Of a DNA stretch of 64,000 nucleotides, positions 55,901 through 63,347 are shown in pieces. The notes beneath the pieces were generated by a model. It made no database searches. It was not told the DNA's origin and saw nothing but the letters and a program-made list of their open reading frames with translations. Position 1 is the first letter of the stretch. Each line of letters begins with the position of its first letter. The position numbers and the translations under genes are program-made. This DNA is from Gammaproteobacteria bacterium (GTDB lineage: Bacteria; Pseudomonadota; Gammaproteobacteria; Legionellales; Legionellaceae): contig JAPLRL010000034.1 in assembly GCA_026399205.1 (NCBI GenBank), forward strand, positions 1-64,000, written 5' to 3'.

Positions 55901-58373
55901 TATCATCTTGGATTTTATTGCATTACCCGCGTTTCGTCAGACGGATAAAACAGATAATCGAGTGTGGTCGAAAAAGAAAGATGAGGTTGAATTGAGACGC
56001 CATATGGCGAATCAACCGCTCTCAGATGCACAGCGATCGCAATGGGAAAAAATATCTTCCGATGACCGGCAGCTCAATCGATGGATCACGGCTGCTTGTG
56101 AGGCAAGCCAGCGATTACATTATTTGATTGCCCCGCAAGAACAACGCGTAGGTTATCACGCAGGGGTGCCCGTTGTGGGCGACGTGCCGCAAATCGGGGC
56201 AGAATATAGCCATGCCGTACATTGCTTTTTGCATCTGTTATTACAAAGAGAATTTAAACATCGCTGCTTTGATATTCCAGAAGAGGTCAGTGCGCTAGAT
56301 ACTAATTATCCACTGGGGCTCGCCTCTTTGTATGATCGGTTTATTGGCTTATCTGCAACCTTAGGACCCCAAGCGGCTCAACAGTTTTTACACTCAAAAC
56401 TAGGGGTGTCATCTTATATTTTAGCGCCACATGTGCCCAGTCAACTCAACATTTTACCGCGTCAATTATGTGCGGATGCAGATATGCATGCTAGAGCCAT
56501 CGCGGCTAGAGTTCATGCCTCCAGTAAAGGGGCCTCTTATTTAATCATTGAGGATGAAGCCGAAGATGTAGAAGCCCTGCATCGGCGTTTGCAACCCTTA
56601 TTAGATAGTGACAAATACACGATTCAAACAGTGATAGGCAACGAAGATGCAGTCACGTTGCAGGCCATTTTATTAGAAGCTGAAAAGCCTAACGTGGTGA
56701 CGATGTGTACGTCGTTATTTTCTAGAGGGAAAGATTTACATCCCATGCATAAACTGGTTTCAATCGTCGCCTGTTTTAAGCCAAAAGACAACGAGGCGCA
56801 AGGATGGGGGAGGGCCGGACGCTTTGGGCAAGAAGGGGAGGCGTGCACGATCATTGATGCGAGTCGTTATGAGTTTGAAAGTGTGTTAACAGCCTCAATT
56901 GATGTGCAGACTGACTATATCAGGCAGAGGCAAGACCGTTTGTCTCAAGACGAAGCAGTAGAGCGTTATTATACCGAAGAATCAGCGTTAAGACGGGCAG
57001 GTGCTTTATCTTGGTTTGATGAAGGGGCTCATTTTTTATTACGCCATGGGCAAACTGATCAGATGAGTGAACTATCGAGACAGTTACTTTCTTTTCGTCA
57101 GAAATGGATTGAAGAAATGGGCGGCATCTGGGACGACATGCTTGAAGATACGGATCCTGATTGTCTTTATACGAATGTGTATGTGCGCAGAAATGAAGCT
57201 GGATTGCTCGATATTTCACCATTGGAAGCGGGGTTGAAACAGTATCCTGTCTTGCTGCAAAAGGCTTGGGAGCAGTTCAAACAAGACCTGTTGAAAATGG
57301 CTCGACCTTTTTTACGGCTGTTGACTGACGATGTGCATGCTGAGTTTCAGGAAAAATGGTTGTTTGAAGTCCAAGACTTGCAAGCGCAAATTGATATGCA
57401 TCAACGCTCTAAAACTAAAGTATCTACAGGTCCTGTGTTACAGCATACCGGGTTTGGCTATCGAGAAGAGGGTTATACGCAGATAGAGCCTGATACAAAA
57501 CCCAGTTATGCTAGAAAAATAGGGTTTTTTAATACTTGGAGGTCACAGCTAGACAGCAAGCACGCCGAGATTGAGCGTGTCATGCAAGACTTAAGCACCA
57601 TCGAGGCGCAGCCCTTTCCCTGGCAATTGACTACAGTACTTTTGCCACCCATTCTTCAGCAAGCCCTTACGCGAGTCAGTCAATTTGAAGACACCGAACG
57701 CCAACAGTTTGAGCATCCTATGGTTGATGCAGCCGTGCGTACCTATCAAGTGATGCGGACGTTAACTTGGGACGGCCTGAGCCATTCGGCTCAGGGTGAA
57801 CATCCCGTCATGCAGATGCTTTGGTTTGAGGCAAAAACAATATTAAAACAATATGCTAAATTGGATGAAAAGATAGCGTTATCCAAGGAGGCTATCAAAA
57901 TTCAACAAGGTGAATATCATGTCTTGTTAACTAAGTTGCGTGATTTAAGAAACGCACAACGTCAAACGAAATCTACGTTAAAAACCTTATCGTTAGGACT
58001 GGAAATTGTGGGTGTAGAGTTAGGGATGAGCTCATTCAAGGATAATATAGATAACGCCACATCAAAACAATTAGTTTTGGAGCGCGATCGGCAAACACTC
58101 AATCAACAACAAGCGATCTTAATAGAAAAATTCACCCAAGTGCAGCAAGAGCACTGTCGTGTACTTCAATGGAAAGTCACCGAAGCATTGACTGCCGCCC
58201 GCGATGAAGCCATTCAAAACTGCCGTCATGTAGCCAAAACATTACAACCCCAGATGCAAGAAAAGCGACGACAGTATGAAGCCCAGCAAGGCGATGTGGC
58301 TACTATCCAGAAAACAGAAACGCACTATCAGGAAATAGAGCACTGGCAAGCTGAGCGATGTGTGATGGCTTAG
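49905..58373 (+). CDS. Giant 2822-residue protein with SecA-like motor domain
   Basis: A single open frame of 8.5 kb. A SecA-like DEAD motor lies at about residues 1830-2350: Walker A NTGEGKS (1860-1866, SecA has RTGEGKT), DECD Walker B (1969-1972), CTSLFSRGKDL (SecA TNMAGRGTDI) and GWGRAGRFGQEGEA (2300 on, SecA RGRAGRQGDPG). The SecA preprotein-binding and zinc tail regions are not visible. Residues 1-1800 are helical and unrecognised; residues 138-146 are nine glutamines; the last 300 residues are coiled coil. Four palindromic elements are read through in frame. No signal peptide or membrane helix. Large SecA-like proteins occur in some intracellular bacteria; the function is unknown. Effector, or a motor acting on proteins or nucleic acid, are possibilities only. 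Confidence 0.8.
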   Translation: MLFILTDHAQSVTFDSLDALLVYLIHLEQSGDAAQLRMKLKLSCDGVSDEEIKPLFPFLLSQERRLAFDIEILGLAITPFIREVASYSYFVQSQRLNELRLLPRVVELTAQPTRLRRAKVNLVRGSGRGQSHINFQHQQQQQQQQQMAVQAKRTEPKPLLLSADAVSYTAEADLSELITAATIEDKLGGFWESLPYSEHCSVLDAWEELVGIKDAITLDRMQFTAPMVHAVQLDAMKMILSHFPEFMGGVVAHHLPEGFFWVRHPDATWVLCFDPINGKQYRDVPVNPLTIRCQMPNEHDSRDGVEEDNMPAHILKLRVFKKGPIQESLTEDVYSHYDQLCNPDATDEQIFKALSYFISLLDDKIAPEIVRYCDKKLKQVSDALIQQDRVGLVHALLTHGVTGVVVLLTQFETLIDMADQDALTLFRSVFLLTPESYSHFLQLDTIAVFDGFSQLGHEDLRWWWHGLKTQSTLVYLKQPDFKTEVRAYQYFLGEAQSIMGRTKLPWGHPQYFFPTQPLKNTWNRALLILQRAAFPEEQFKVLTTLRFDQWGAYYASYQQQYRLLAGAMQVHLKPNFKGDYRVERLSSWLTSDEYDVYFSRYIGMHQWRAGSWEDYLLMKDTLVEWMKEHEIPLEKGRPLQVLLLCLTTGKRAFVSAEPFEDSIKHALRAFSHLTRHGYDLTEVLERVAVYLLQLEAAAVAGRLILAELTRGLSLWVLISQSLLSCGVSTGSSDVDNDGNPLLNASSQAVPTSSQAVPTSSRAQRGISNQIDTFLSLFVEHGQETLPLFEAIQSRQEWDEQHPESAAFSWPQWMALRQQLSAFCGAWSVDESTLCIKLMIFFSQPTSSRSPRGISSQMALSQPQEIPRGARDDVLAVAAEAGDDITNLMTCLEHKPTQRRAILHRLTHLDLSRTNSLFNTAIFDDLVKELSIDQPIEQAFSKALPKELVLSEPDEMSQAAILDNEGIHFLIKNNISKSINRLKEGQVVLKTWRPILPMLFQTSIELTKVRLEAIKEKSKIQEILIDLFKEQYEFIFEKGSELIRLFSENPYDLSILEPTINTIFVRLNKIADGKLWGALKLAVSAFTYLPLIDRTVMKSLNYLFPEEQHNSPPDFSRLFRCCAEWFLSLPQKKDFFLWLKPTLESVFAVMKWYETTNITFTQERFEEGLVHLNACVKAMEQVIQHPMHKKSLLDLLIKTQKRFKDSHLQHTFAVVIALLKGNQLSTLLELAVPFMRAYWDMLLVTGDDVDRCYVLMASCEREWLKFYQILMGPSYDLAKIIHESVMCADAQKRKELSEKIIDKDSKEKLSEPEQKKQFSAYKEQLERDLSWWRQPTESCALIFSPLIEQWLGQSLKKMVMLLALPDEVDTFDVQLVQHYLGNMDVTLPLHASLKQFQGRYDQLRTLMVSLHTHQSKLKTVEFKQLMQIVLNYYERGGQLEAGIQLLELFPFYQDQTHVILSDSEGSPPASNAPICKRSFAIAQDDVESYGQQWVIFFKALCDSVIANKLTYSTNEQNCFTYAISQLKQAFLDKMRPADEDARHRYDLQRFEASFSLHPLLKLDKLNDWKALPQVDQPQLESLVRSLVNGLLQKTLEEDVVKSMMVCLDAHIEGYPDVVTCLHMVMQTPALQACWLQVPKDKEQAQAWLGLMIALKEQQLTADEWVAVTGVLTTCSWEKLQQFTQPFAYRPYPSKTRYLKLISSTDDAYQTKLLADMEYDPVWASTPFVNDEDAPKRGDIVQDDARIDAAVDALTSILDPMLVTSSLRNAIKEQAKSLIPLMNKYRALSRASLSKRQLKHQRAIRKETLFEVSESRLKWLALTSVIMSKTTGTTIGILPNSTQLIVVLLSWQTKGNVLFQLNTGEGKSFVTALLAAWEWVCLGTVDVMSSNLGLIYQDYRDKGIRHFFTLLQIPSRLLLSGKEQHHQPGYIYYTTPWDRAFIASQELIAEFSRLGLGPTQDRMLKTACIADECDLLLLKLLVTFDYVRSKHGENHLQWIYPIILDFIALPAFRQTDKTDNRVWSKKKDEVELRRHMANQPLSDAQRSQWEKISSDDRQLNRWITAACEASQRLHYLIAPQEQRVGYHAGVPVVGDVPQIGAEYSHAVHCFLHLLLQREFKHRCFDIPEEVSALDTNYPLGLASLYDRFIGLSATLGPQAAQQFLHSKLGVSSYILAPHVPSQLNILPRQLCADADMHARAIAARVHASSKGASYLIIEDEAEDVEALHRRLQPLLDSDKYTIQTVIGNEDAVTLQAILLEAEKPNVVTMCTSLFSRGKDLHPMHKLVSIVACFKPKDNEAQGWGRAGRFGQEGEACTIIDASRYEFESVLTASIDVQTDYIRQRQDRLSQDEAVERYYTEESALRRAGALSWFDEGAHFLLRHGQTDQMSELSRQLLSFRQKWIEEMGGIWDDMLEDTDPDCLYTNVYVRRNEAGLLDISPLEAGLKQYPVLLQKAWEQFKQDLLKMARPFLRLLTDDVHAEFQEKWLFEVQDLQAQIDMHQRSKTKVSTGPVLQHTGFGYREEGYTQIEPDTKPSYARKIGFFNTWRSQLDSKHAEIERVMQDLSTIEAQPFPWQLTTVLLPPILQQALTRVSQFEDTERQQFEHPMVDAAVRTYQVMRTLTWDGLSHSAQGEHPVMQMLWFEAKTILKQYAKLDEKIALSKEAIKIQQGEYHVLLTKLRDLRNAQRQTKSTLKTLSLGLEIVGVELGMSSFKDNIDNATSKQLVLERDRQTLNQQQAILIEKFTQVQQEHCRVLQWKVTEALTAARDEAIQNCRHVAKTLQPQMQEKRRQYEAQQGDVATIQKTETHYQEIEHWQAERCVMA
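52134..52211. repeat. In-frame CGTCATCCC repeat in the giant gene (site 1)
   Basis: Two 21-base tandem copies of TCATCCCAGGCGGTCCCTACG followed by one arm, TCATCCCGAGCGCAGCGAGG. Read as residues about 744-769 (SSQAVPTSSQAVPTSSRAQR). The partner arm is absent, so this is an amplified partial copy. Confidence 0.88.
52437..52522. repeat. In-frame CGTCATCCC palindrome in the giant gene (site 2)
   Basis: Both arms present, ACGTCATCCCGATCGCCGCG and the inverted copy ending CTCGGGATGACGT. Encodes about 29 residues (845-873) including SSRSPRGISSQM and EIPRGARDDV. Same frame as site 1 and as the aroA insertion. Confidence 0.92.
54271..54358. repeat. In-frame palindrome in the giant gene (site 3)
   Basis: ACGTCATCCTGAGCGATAGC and the inverted copy ending GCTCAGGATGACGT. 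Encodes residues about 1456-1485 (HVILSDSEGSP, SFAIAQDDVES), a different reading frame of the element from sites 1 and 2, yet still without a stop. Confidence 0.92.
55752..55775. repeat. In-frame GTAGGTTGGGCC palindrome inside the motor domain (site 4)
   Basis: GTAGGTTGGGCCTTGGCCCA followed by ACAC: a short copy of the 20633/32537 family. It adds about eight residues (RLGLGPTQ) roughly ten residues before the Walker B segment, at 1950-1957. Confidence 0.85.
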
Positions 58374-58441
58374 GCAGTGTTGGGGACAGCCGTGGGGACA
58401 CTGCCATTAAGTATTGATATTTTAAACTTATTATGTAACCC

Positions 58442-58525
58442 ACGTCATCCCGAGCGCCAGCGATCTCTTGTTAATTAGCACATTCCTAGCTGGGGGAGAT
58501 CCTTCGCTGGCGCTCAGGATGACGT
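58442..58525. repeat. CGTCATCCCGAGCG palindrome at the break of the ilvE remnant
   Basis: ACGTCATCCCGAGCGCCAGC and the inverted copy ending GCTCAGGATGACGT. The ilvE-like coding similarity starts just beyond its right end. Confidence 0.92.
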
Positions 58526-58832
58526 GTACCTGGGTAGTTACAATTTTTTTATGATTAAGGACGGGGTGATGTATACTCCCATCGTCGATTGTTTTTTAAA
58601 TGGATTAACACGGCAAACGGTCATCGGGATTGCCAAAAAACAACATATTCCCGTGATTGAGCAACATATTCATCCGCATGAAGTGGCAGCAGCAGATGAG
58701 GTTTTTATTACAGGCAGTGCGGTTGAAGTCGCACCGGTTTCACAAGTTGGCGCCCATTTTTTTAAGGTCGGCGTGATTACGCAAGCGATGACCCAGGCTT
58801 ATCATGACCTGGTGAGAGAGGAGGCATCATGA
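58526..58832 (+). pseudogene. ilvE: C-terminal remnant of branched-chain aminotransferase
   Basis: About 100 residues resembling the C-terminal third of IlvE/class IV aminotransferases: YNFFMIKDGVMYTP, LNGLTRQTVIGIAKKQHIPV and AADEVFITGSAVEVAPV, which includes the phosphate-binding and substrate loop. The N-terminal two thirds, with the PLP lysine, are missing and a palindrome stands in their place. The frame is intact and its stop overlaps the ATG of the MFS gene (ATGA), so it may still be translated, but it cannot be an active aminotransferase. Confidence 0.82.
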
Positions 58833-60112
58833 AACAAAAAAACACGTTGATAACCCAAATGTATCCATGGATTATCTGGACGATTGCTGCAGGGTTTTTC
58901 TTTTATAAATATTTAATCCAGGTGTCGCCGAGTGTGATGACCGGTGATTTAATGCAGGCGTTTCATGTCAATGGCGCGGGCTTAGGTCATCTATCTGCAT
59001 TTTATTTTTATGCCTATTTAATCATGCAAATTCCTGTAGGCGTGATGCTAGATAAATATAGCCCGCGCTTACTGACCACCAGCGCTATTTTTATGTGCAG
59101 CATCAGCACGTTTATCTTTTCACAAACGACCGTACTGTGGCTTGCGTGTTGCAGTCGTGCGTTGATGGGCGCGGGTGCTGCGTTTGCTGCGGTTTCTTGT
59201 TTTAAATTGGCGTCTCAGTGGTTTGCGCCTAAGCGTTTTGCATTGGTCTCAGGGATGTTTATGACGGCTGCCATGTTGGGTGCCGTGGGTGGACAGATGC
59301 CTTTGTCTTATTTGGTGCAGCAGGTGGGGTGGCGAGCGGCTCTCGAGATGATTAGTGTGCTGGGAGTGGTGTTGGGGATGATTTATTTTATAATCATTCG
59401 TGATAAACCTGTGCAGCCGGCTCATGTTGCAAAAAAACCTCAGAAAACCAGTCAAGTGTTGGCTAATATTGTGATGAATAAACAAACATGGCTGTTATCG
59501 TTGTATAGCGGGCTTGCGTTTGCGCCAGTATCGGTGTTTGGTGGGTTATGGGGCGTGCCTTTTTTAGAAGTTGCTTATCAGTTATCGCGAGCAGATGCAG
59601 CTTTTGCAGTCTCGTGTATTTTTATAGGCTTTGCTGCTGGGGCGCCTTTTTTAGGATGGTTATCAGATTATATGGGGCGTAGAAAACCCATTCTGTATAT
59701 TGGCACGCTGGTGGCATTAGGGTGTTTGAGCGCCGTAATTTATGGCGCGCACCATTCAATATTTACGATCACGGTATTGTTATTTTTATTTGGATTTGGC
59801 ACCAGTGGGTTTTTTACAAGTTTTGCGATGATTCGCGAAGTGTTTCCCATCATGTTAGCGGCCACAGTGCTGGGTTTTATGAATACCTTTGATTCGGTGT
59901 GTGAAGCTTTGTATGAGCCGTTAGTCGGCGCTGTGTTGGACTGGACGTGGGATGGAGCCGTACAAAATGGTGTTCATCAGTTTTCGGTACACAGCTATAA
60001 CATCGCCCTGATGCTATTACCTGCCTCGCTGACACTATCGTTAATAACGTTGTTTTTTATTAAAGAAACGTATTGTCGGGCCAAGGAGGACTGTCATGAA
60101 AACGTTATATGA
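58829..60112 (+). CDS. MFS transporter (paralogue 3)
   Basis: 427 residues, 12 membrane segments, same subfamily as the two genes at 6531 and 7813: FYKYLIQVSPSVMTGDL, FYFYAYLIMQIPVGVMLDKY and ALMGAGAAFAAVSCFKLASQ. It starts inside the end of the ilvE remnant with GAGGAGG upstream, implying that a former ilvE-MFS-leuC operon carried it. That would fit transport of a branched-chain amino acid or keto acid, but the substrate is unproven. Confidence 0.9.
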   Translation: MKQKNTLITQMYPWIIWTIAAGFFFYKYLIQVSPSVMTGDLMQAFHVNGAGLGHLSAFYFYAYLIMQIPVGVMLDKYSPRLLTTSAIFMCSISTFIFSQTTVLWLACCSRALMGAGAAFAAVSCFKLASQWFAPKRFALVSGMFMTAAMLGAVGGQMPLSYLVQQVGWRAALEMISVLGVVLGMIYFIIIRDKPVQPAHVAKKPQKTSQVLANIVMNKQTWLLSLYSGLAFAPVSVFGGLWGVPFLEVAYQLSRADAAFAVSCIFIGFAAGAPFLGWLSDYMGRRKPILYIGTLVALGCLSAVIYGAHHSIFTITVLLFLFGFGTSGFFTSFAMIREVFPIMLAATVLGFMNTFDSVCEALYEPLVGAVLDWTWDGAVQNGVHQFSVHSYNIALMLLPASLTLSLITLFFIKETYCRAKEDCHENVI

Positions 60113-60265
60113 CAAAATTTGGGTGCAGTATCAGGTCTGTAATAAGCCTGATGGAACCACGATTGTGTTCATACGTCTCTTATTAAAGTCTGGATAGCCG
60201 ATCGCTTGGATGAAATTTATGGTGCGGGTCACACTCGTTTTAAAAAGGTTAAAGCGCGATCTTAG
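60096..60265 (+). pseudogene. leuC: N-terminal remnant resembling leuC, followed by decayed sequence
   Basis: ATG at 60096 sits seven bases after AAGGAGG and overlaps the end of the MFS gene. It encodes MKTLYDKIWVQYQVCNKPDG and TTIVFI, close to the start of 3-isopropylmalate dehydratase large subunits (MKTLYDKIW..H.V....DGT..IYIDRHL). The frame then drifts and stops at 60197, and the remaining 430 residues of LeuC are absent. A second open stretch in another frame (ADRLDEIYGAGHTRFKKVKA) runs to about 60265 and is not identified. The rest of the gap to aroA is empty. Confidence 0.55.
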
Positions 60266-60374
60266 GGGTGAGCTTACAGAGCCGCTCCGAGATTCATATC
60301 TATAGATCAGCATGTTAAATCCTCAAGACTCGCAATAAGACGGTTAGATGTATTCATATTTGGAGGGGATGAAC

Positions 60375-61778
60375 ATGTATTTACGAGTACAAACCACATC
60401 GGTTCTTAAGGGTGAGGTTACACCACCTAGTTCTAAATCGGAAAGCATTCGTGGCTTGATGTTTGCGCTCTTGTCTGCGGGAGAGTCTACGCTCATCAAC
60501 CCGTTAGATTCGGATGATATGCAAGATGCGCTGCGCGTTTGTAGAGCGCTCGGTGCGGATGTTTCTGTTGAGCACGATCGGTTGGTGATGCGCAGTGGTG
60601 GGCTTTGCAGGTCATCCCGCGAATGCACGTCATCCCGAGCGCAGCGAGGGATCTCCTGCCAACTGGAGGAGATCCCTCGCTGCGCTCGGGATGACGTGCA
60701 TTCGCGGGATGACGTACTCCCTCAAATCAACACAGGAAACTCAGGCATCACCACGCGCTTTATCATGCCAATTTTGGGCTTACGTCAACATACAGAACAA
60801 CCTATTTTGTTAGATTGTGGTGATCAAATGCGTGCAAGACCCATTCACTCTCTGGTTGAGGCGTTGCGAACGTTGGGTCTTACGATTTACTATGTGGATA
60901 AAGAAGGGATGTTGCCTGTGACTATTTCTGGTCAATTAAAAGGCGGTGTCACTGAGGTGGATGGCATAACCTCGCAATATATTTCTGCCTTACTGATTGC
61001 GTTACCGTGTGCGTCAATCGACAGTGTGGTGACTGTCAAAAACTTACATGAACGTCCTTATATGGAAATGACCTTAAAGTGGTTACAAGCGCAGCATATA
61101 CACTATCGTCATGAACGTCTGGAGGACCGCGATGTTTACCATATTCCGGGCAATCAACGTTATCAGCCGCGTCAAACGGTGATTGCGGGTGATTTTTCTT
61201 CGGCTTCTTATTTGATTGCAGCAGCTGTAATGACGCCGGGTCGTGTCGAACTCAAAGGATTAGATATGCAAAATCCACAAGGGGATAAGCGCTTGGTGCC
61301 TATTTTACAAGACATGGGTGCGGCAATTGACATCACAGCGAGTGGGTTAATCATTGAAGGTGGACGTGTTTTACAGGGGGTGAGCATTGATGCCAATGAT
61401 ATTCCTGATCTGTTACCCACTCTTGCGGTCATTGGCACCTATGCACAGGGTAAAACGCACATTAGGAATGTGAGTCAAGCGCGATTAAAAGAAACGGACA
61501 GGATTCATTCGATGACGGAAGGTCTGACTCGTTTAGGTGCAGGAATTGAAGAATATGCAGATGGGATGACGGTTTATCAGAGTCTGCTGCAAGGGGCTAA
61601 GGTGCAAGGATATCACGATCATCGAACCGTTATGGCACTCGCAATAGCTGGGATGTGCGCAATAGGGGTGACGTTAATTGAGAACAGTGAAGCCATCAAT
61701 AAAACATTTCCCACGTTTATTTCTTTGATGCAAACACTCGGTGCAAAGATGGAGGTGACAGATGAGCACACACGCTAA
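60375..61778 (+). CDS. aroA: 3-phosphoshikimate 1-carboxyvinyltransferase (EPSP synthase) with in-frame palindrome
   Basis: Sixth step of the shikimate pathway. About 467 residues against roughly 430 usual. PPSSKSESIRGLMFALLSAG holds the substrate-binding Lys and Ser, NTGNSGITTRFIMPIL is the phosphoenolpyruvate loop, and LPTLAVIGTYAQGKTHIRNV and RLKETDRI complete the site. Residues 79-113 are encoded by a palindromic element (60611-60713) placed before the NSGIT loop. Without it the length is normal. GGAGGGG six bases before ATG at 60375 fixes the start. The end overlaps aroK by 17 bases. Confidence 0.93.
   Translation: MYLRVQTTSVLKGEVTPPSSKSESIRGLMFALLSAGESTLINPLDSDDMQDALRVCRALGADVSVEHDRLVMRSGGLCRSSRECTSSRAQRGISCQLEEIPRCARDDVHSRDDVLPQINTGNSGITTRFIMPILGLRQHTEQPILLDCGDQMRARPIHSLVEALRTLGLTIYYVDKEGMLPVTISGQLKGGVTEVDGITSQYISALLIALPCASIDSVVTVKNLHERPYMEMTLKWLQAQHIHYRHERLEDRDVYHIPGNQRYQPRQTVIAGDFSSASYLIAAAVMTPGRVELKGLDMQNPQGDKRLVPILQDMGAAIDITASGLIIEGGRVLQGVSIDANDIPDLLPTLAVIGTYAQGKTHIRNVSQARLKETDRIHSMTEGLTRLGAGIEEYADGMTVYQSLLQGAKVQGYHDHRTVMALAIAGMCAIGVTLIENSEAINKTFPTFISLMQTLGAKMEVTDEHTR
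60611..60713. repeat. 103-base nested palindrome inserted in frame in aroA
   Basis: Perfect outer arms GTCATCCCGCGAATGCACGT continuing into TCATCCCGAGCGCAGCGAGG, and their inverted copies, around a loop of about 13 bases. This copy has the CGTCATCC unit doubled in each arm. It is translated as SSRECTSSRAQRGIS and EIPRCARDDVHSRDDV. Confidence 0.95.
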
Positions 61779-62310
61779 GACGATTGTTTTAATTGGATTT
61801 AAACATGTGGGTAAATCTGTGATTGGGCGCGCACTGGCAACGCAATTAGAGCGGCCTTTTATTGATCTTGATGAAGAGATTGAACGTGTATTTGAACGTG
61901 AGCATCAAGACAAACAAACCTGTCGACAGATGATGCAAACCCAGGGTGAAGCGTATTTTAGGCAGCTAGAAAAAGACGTGTTAGCTCAACTGGTTCTCAC
62001 AAAACCTGTGATTCTTTCTCTAGGCGGTGGCACACCTTTAGATGAAGATAATCAAAAGCGGATTCAAGGACACACCATCGTTCATATTAGTGCGCCTCGT
62101 GGTGTTGTGTTTGAACGCATTATGCTGCAAGGGCGCCCCGCCTTTTTTTCAGATGACGAGTCGCCAGTTGAGTCATTTAATCGTTTATGGAATGAAAGAG
62201 AGCGGGTTTATGAGACACTAGCAAGCTTTTCTATTGAAAATAATGGCGCTGTGATGGCGGGTGTTGAGCAAGTGCTTCAGCATTTAGCGATACATAAGGG
62301 GCAATCATGA
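61762..62310 (+). CDS. aroK: Shikimate kinase
   Basis: Phosphorylates shikimate at the 3-OH. 182 residues. Walker A is IGFKHVGKSVIGRAL (K replaces the common M/T in GxxGxGKS, giving GFKHVGKS), IDLDEEIE is the shikimate-binding Asp region, ILSLGGGTPL the GGG motif, and LQGRPAFF the lid. It overlaps aroA by 17 bases and its own stop overlaps the next gene, so translation is coupled. Confidence 0.9.
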   Translation: MSTHAKTIVLIGFKHVGKSVIGRALATQLERPFIDLDEEIERVFEREHQDKQTCRQMMQTQGEAYFRQLEKDVLAQLVLTKPVILSLGGGTPLDEDNQKRIQGHTIVHISAPRGVVFERIMLQGRPAFFSDDESPVESFNRLWNERERVYETLASFSIENNGAVMAGVEQVLQHLAIHKGQS

Positions 62311-63347
62311 ACTACACCGTGATAAAAAAATTACCACCCGTGGAAGATCTTATTCAACAGTTTCCACTCTCAGTTGCTGCTCATGCGCGTATTTTGCAAG
62401 ACAGGCAGGAGGTTAAATCGATTTTAGAGGGCCGGGATAAGCGCCTTTTAATGATTGTGGGCCCTTGTTCTGCTTGGCCTAAAGAAGCCGTTTTAAGGTA
62501 TGCTGAGCGACTTGCAACCCTCAATGACAAAGTAAAGCATGCCATGAAATTGGTGATGCGGGTGTATATCCAAAAACCGCGTACGACCAAAGGATGGACG
62601 GGGCCGGTGAGTCAATCGGATGTCTTTTCTACGCCCGATATTGAAGCGGGAATTAAATATACCCGTGAGATGATGGTGAAAGTGATTGAAATGGGCTTAG
62701 CCATTGCTGATGAAGCTTTGTTTACCCATAATGCTAAAGGGTTTTTAGAGTTACTCTCCTGGGTTGCCATTGGTGCGCGTAGTGCAGAAGATCAAGAGCA
62801 TCGTATTTTTGCCTCAGCTCTTGATTGTGCTGTGGGTTTAAAAAATCCGACACATGGCTCATTGGCTATTGGTGTAAATAGCATTGTAGCAGCACAACAT
62901 CCTCATGTTGCTGTGTTTGATGGCTATGAAGTGCAAACCCATGGAAATCCTCATGCGCACTTGGTGTTACGAGGCTCTAATCATGCGCCCAACTATTCGA
63001 TTACGCATCTTGAAGAGGTGAGTCAACATATGAAAAATCACCACATTCAAAACCCATCGATCATGGTGGACGCGAGCCATGATAATTGTTTAGTAAACGG
63101 TAAAAAAGATCACCTTTTACAACCCGATATTGTGTTAAATCTGATTGATGAATTAAAGCAGAGACCCGATTTAAGGCAGCTCGTGAAAGGGTTTATGATT
63201 GAGAGTTTTTTAAAAGAAGGCAGTCAATCGGTCGATTTAGCTCACCCTGAAGCCATCGATTTGGATGGATTATCGATTACTGATCCATGCCTCAGTTGGG
63301 ATAAGACCGAGGCCTTTTTATTACAGTTAGCTGAGAAGGTGTCTTGA
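62307..63347 (+). CDS. aroG: 3-deoxy-7-phosphoheptulonate synthase (class I)
   Basis: First step of the shikimate pathway, from PEP and erythrose 4-phosphate. 346 residues of the AroF/G/H type: MIVGPCSAWPKEAVLRYAER, MRVYIQKPRTTKGWTGP, GARSAEDQEHR, and metal-binding Cys, His, Glu and Asp in the expected places (MVDASHDN near the end). Which aromatic amino acid inhibits it cannot be told. ATG overlaps aroK and its TGA overlaps aroB by one base. Confidence 0.93.
   Translation: MNYTVIKKLPPVEDLIQQFPLSVAAHARILQDRQEVKSILEGRDKRLLMIVGPCSAWPKEAVLRYAERLATLNDKVKHAMKLVMRVYIQKPRTTKGWTGPVSQSDVFSTPDIEAGIKYTREMMVKVIEMGLAIADEALFTHNAKGFLELLSWVAIGARSAEDQEHRIFASALDCAVGLKNPTHGSLAIGVNSIVAAQHPHVAVFDGYEVQTHGNPHAHLVLRGSNHAPNYSITHLEEVSQHMKNHHIQNPSIMVDASHDNCLVNGKKDHLLQPDIVLNLIDELKQRPDLRQLVKGFMIESFLKEGSQSVDLAHPEAIDLDGLSITDPCLSWDKTEAFLLQLAEKVS

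Noticed and set aside
58371-58411. Hairpin after the giant gene (CAGTGT / ACACTG)
   Set aside because: Short arms with a large loop and no T-run; insufficient for a terminator call.
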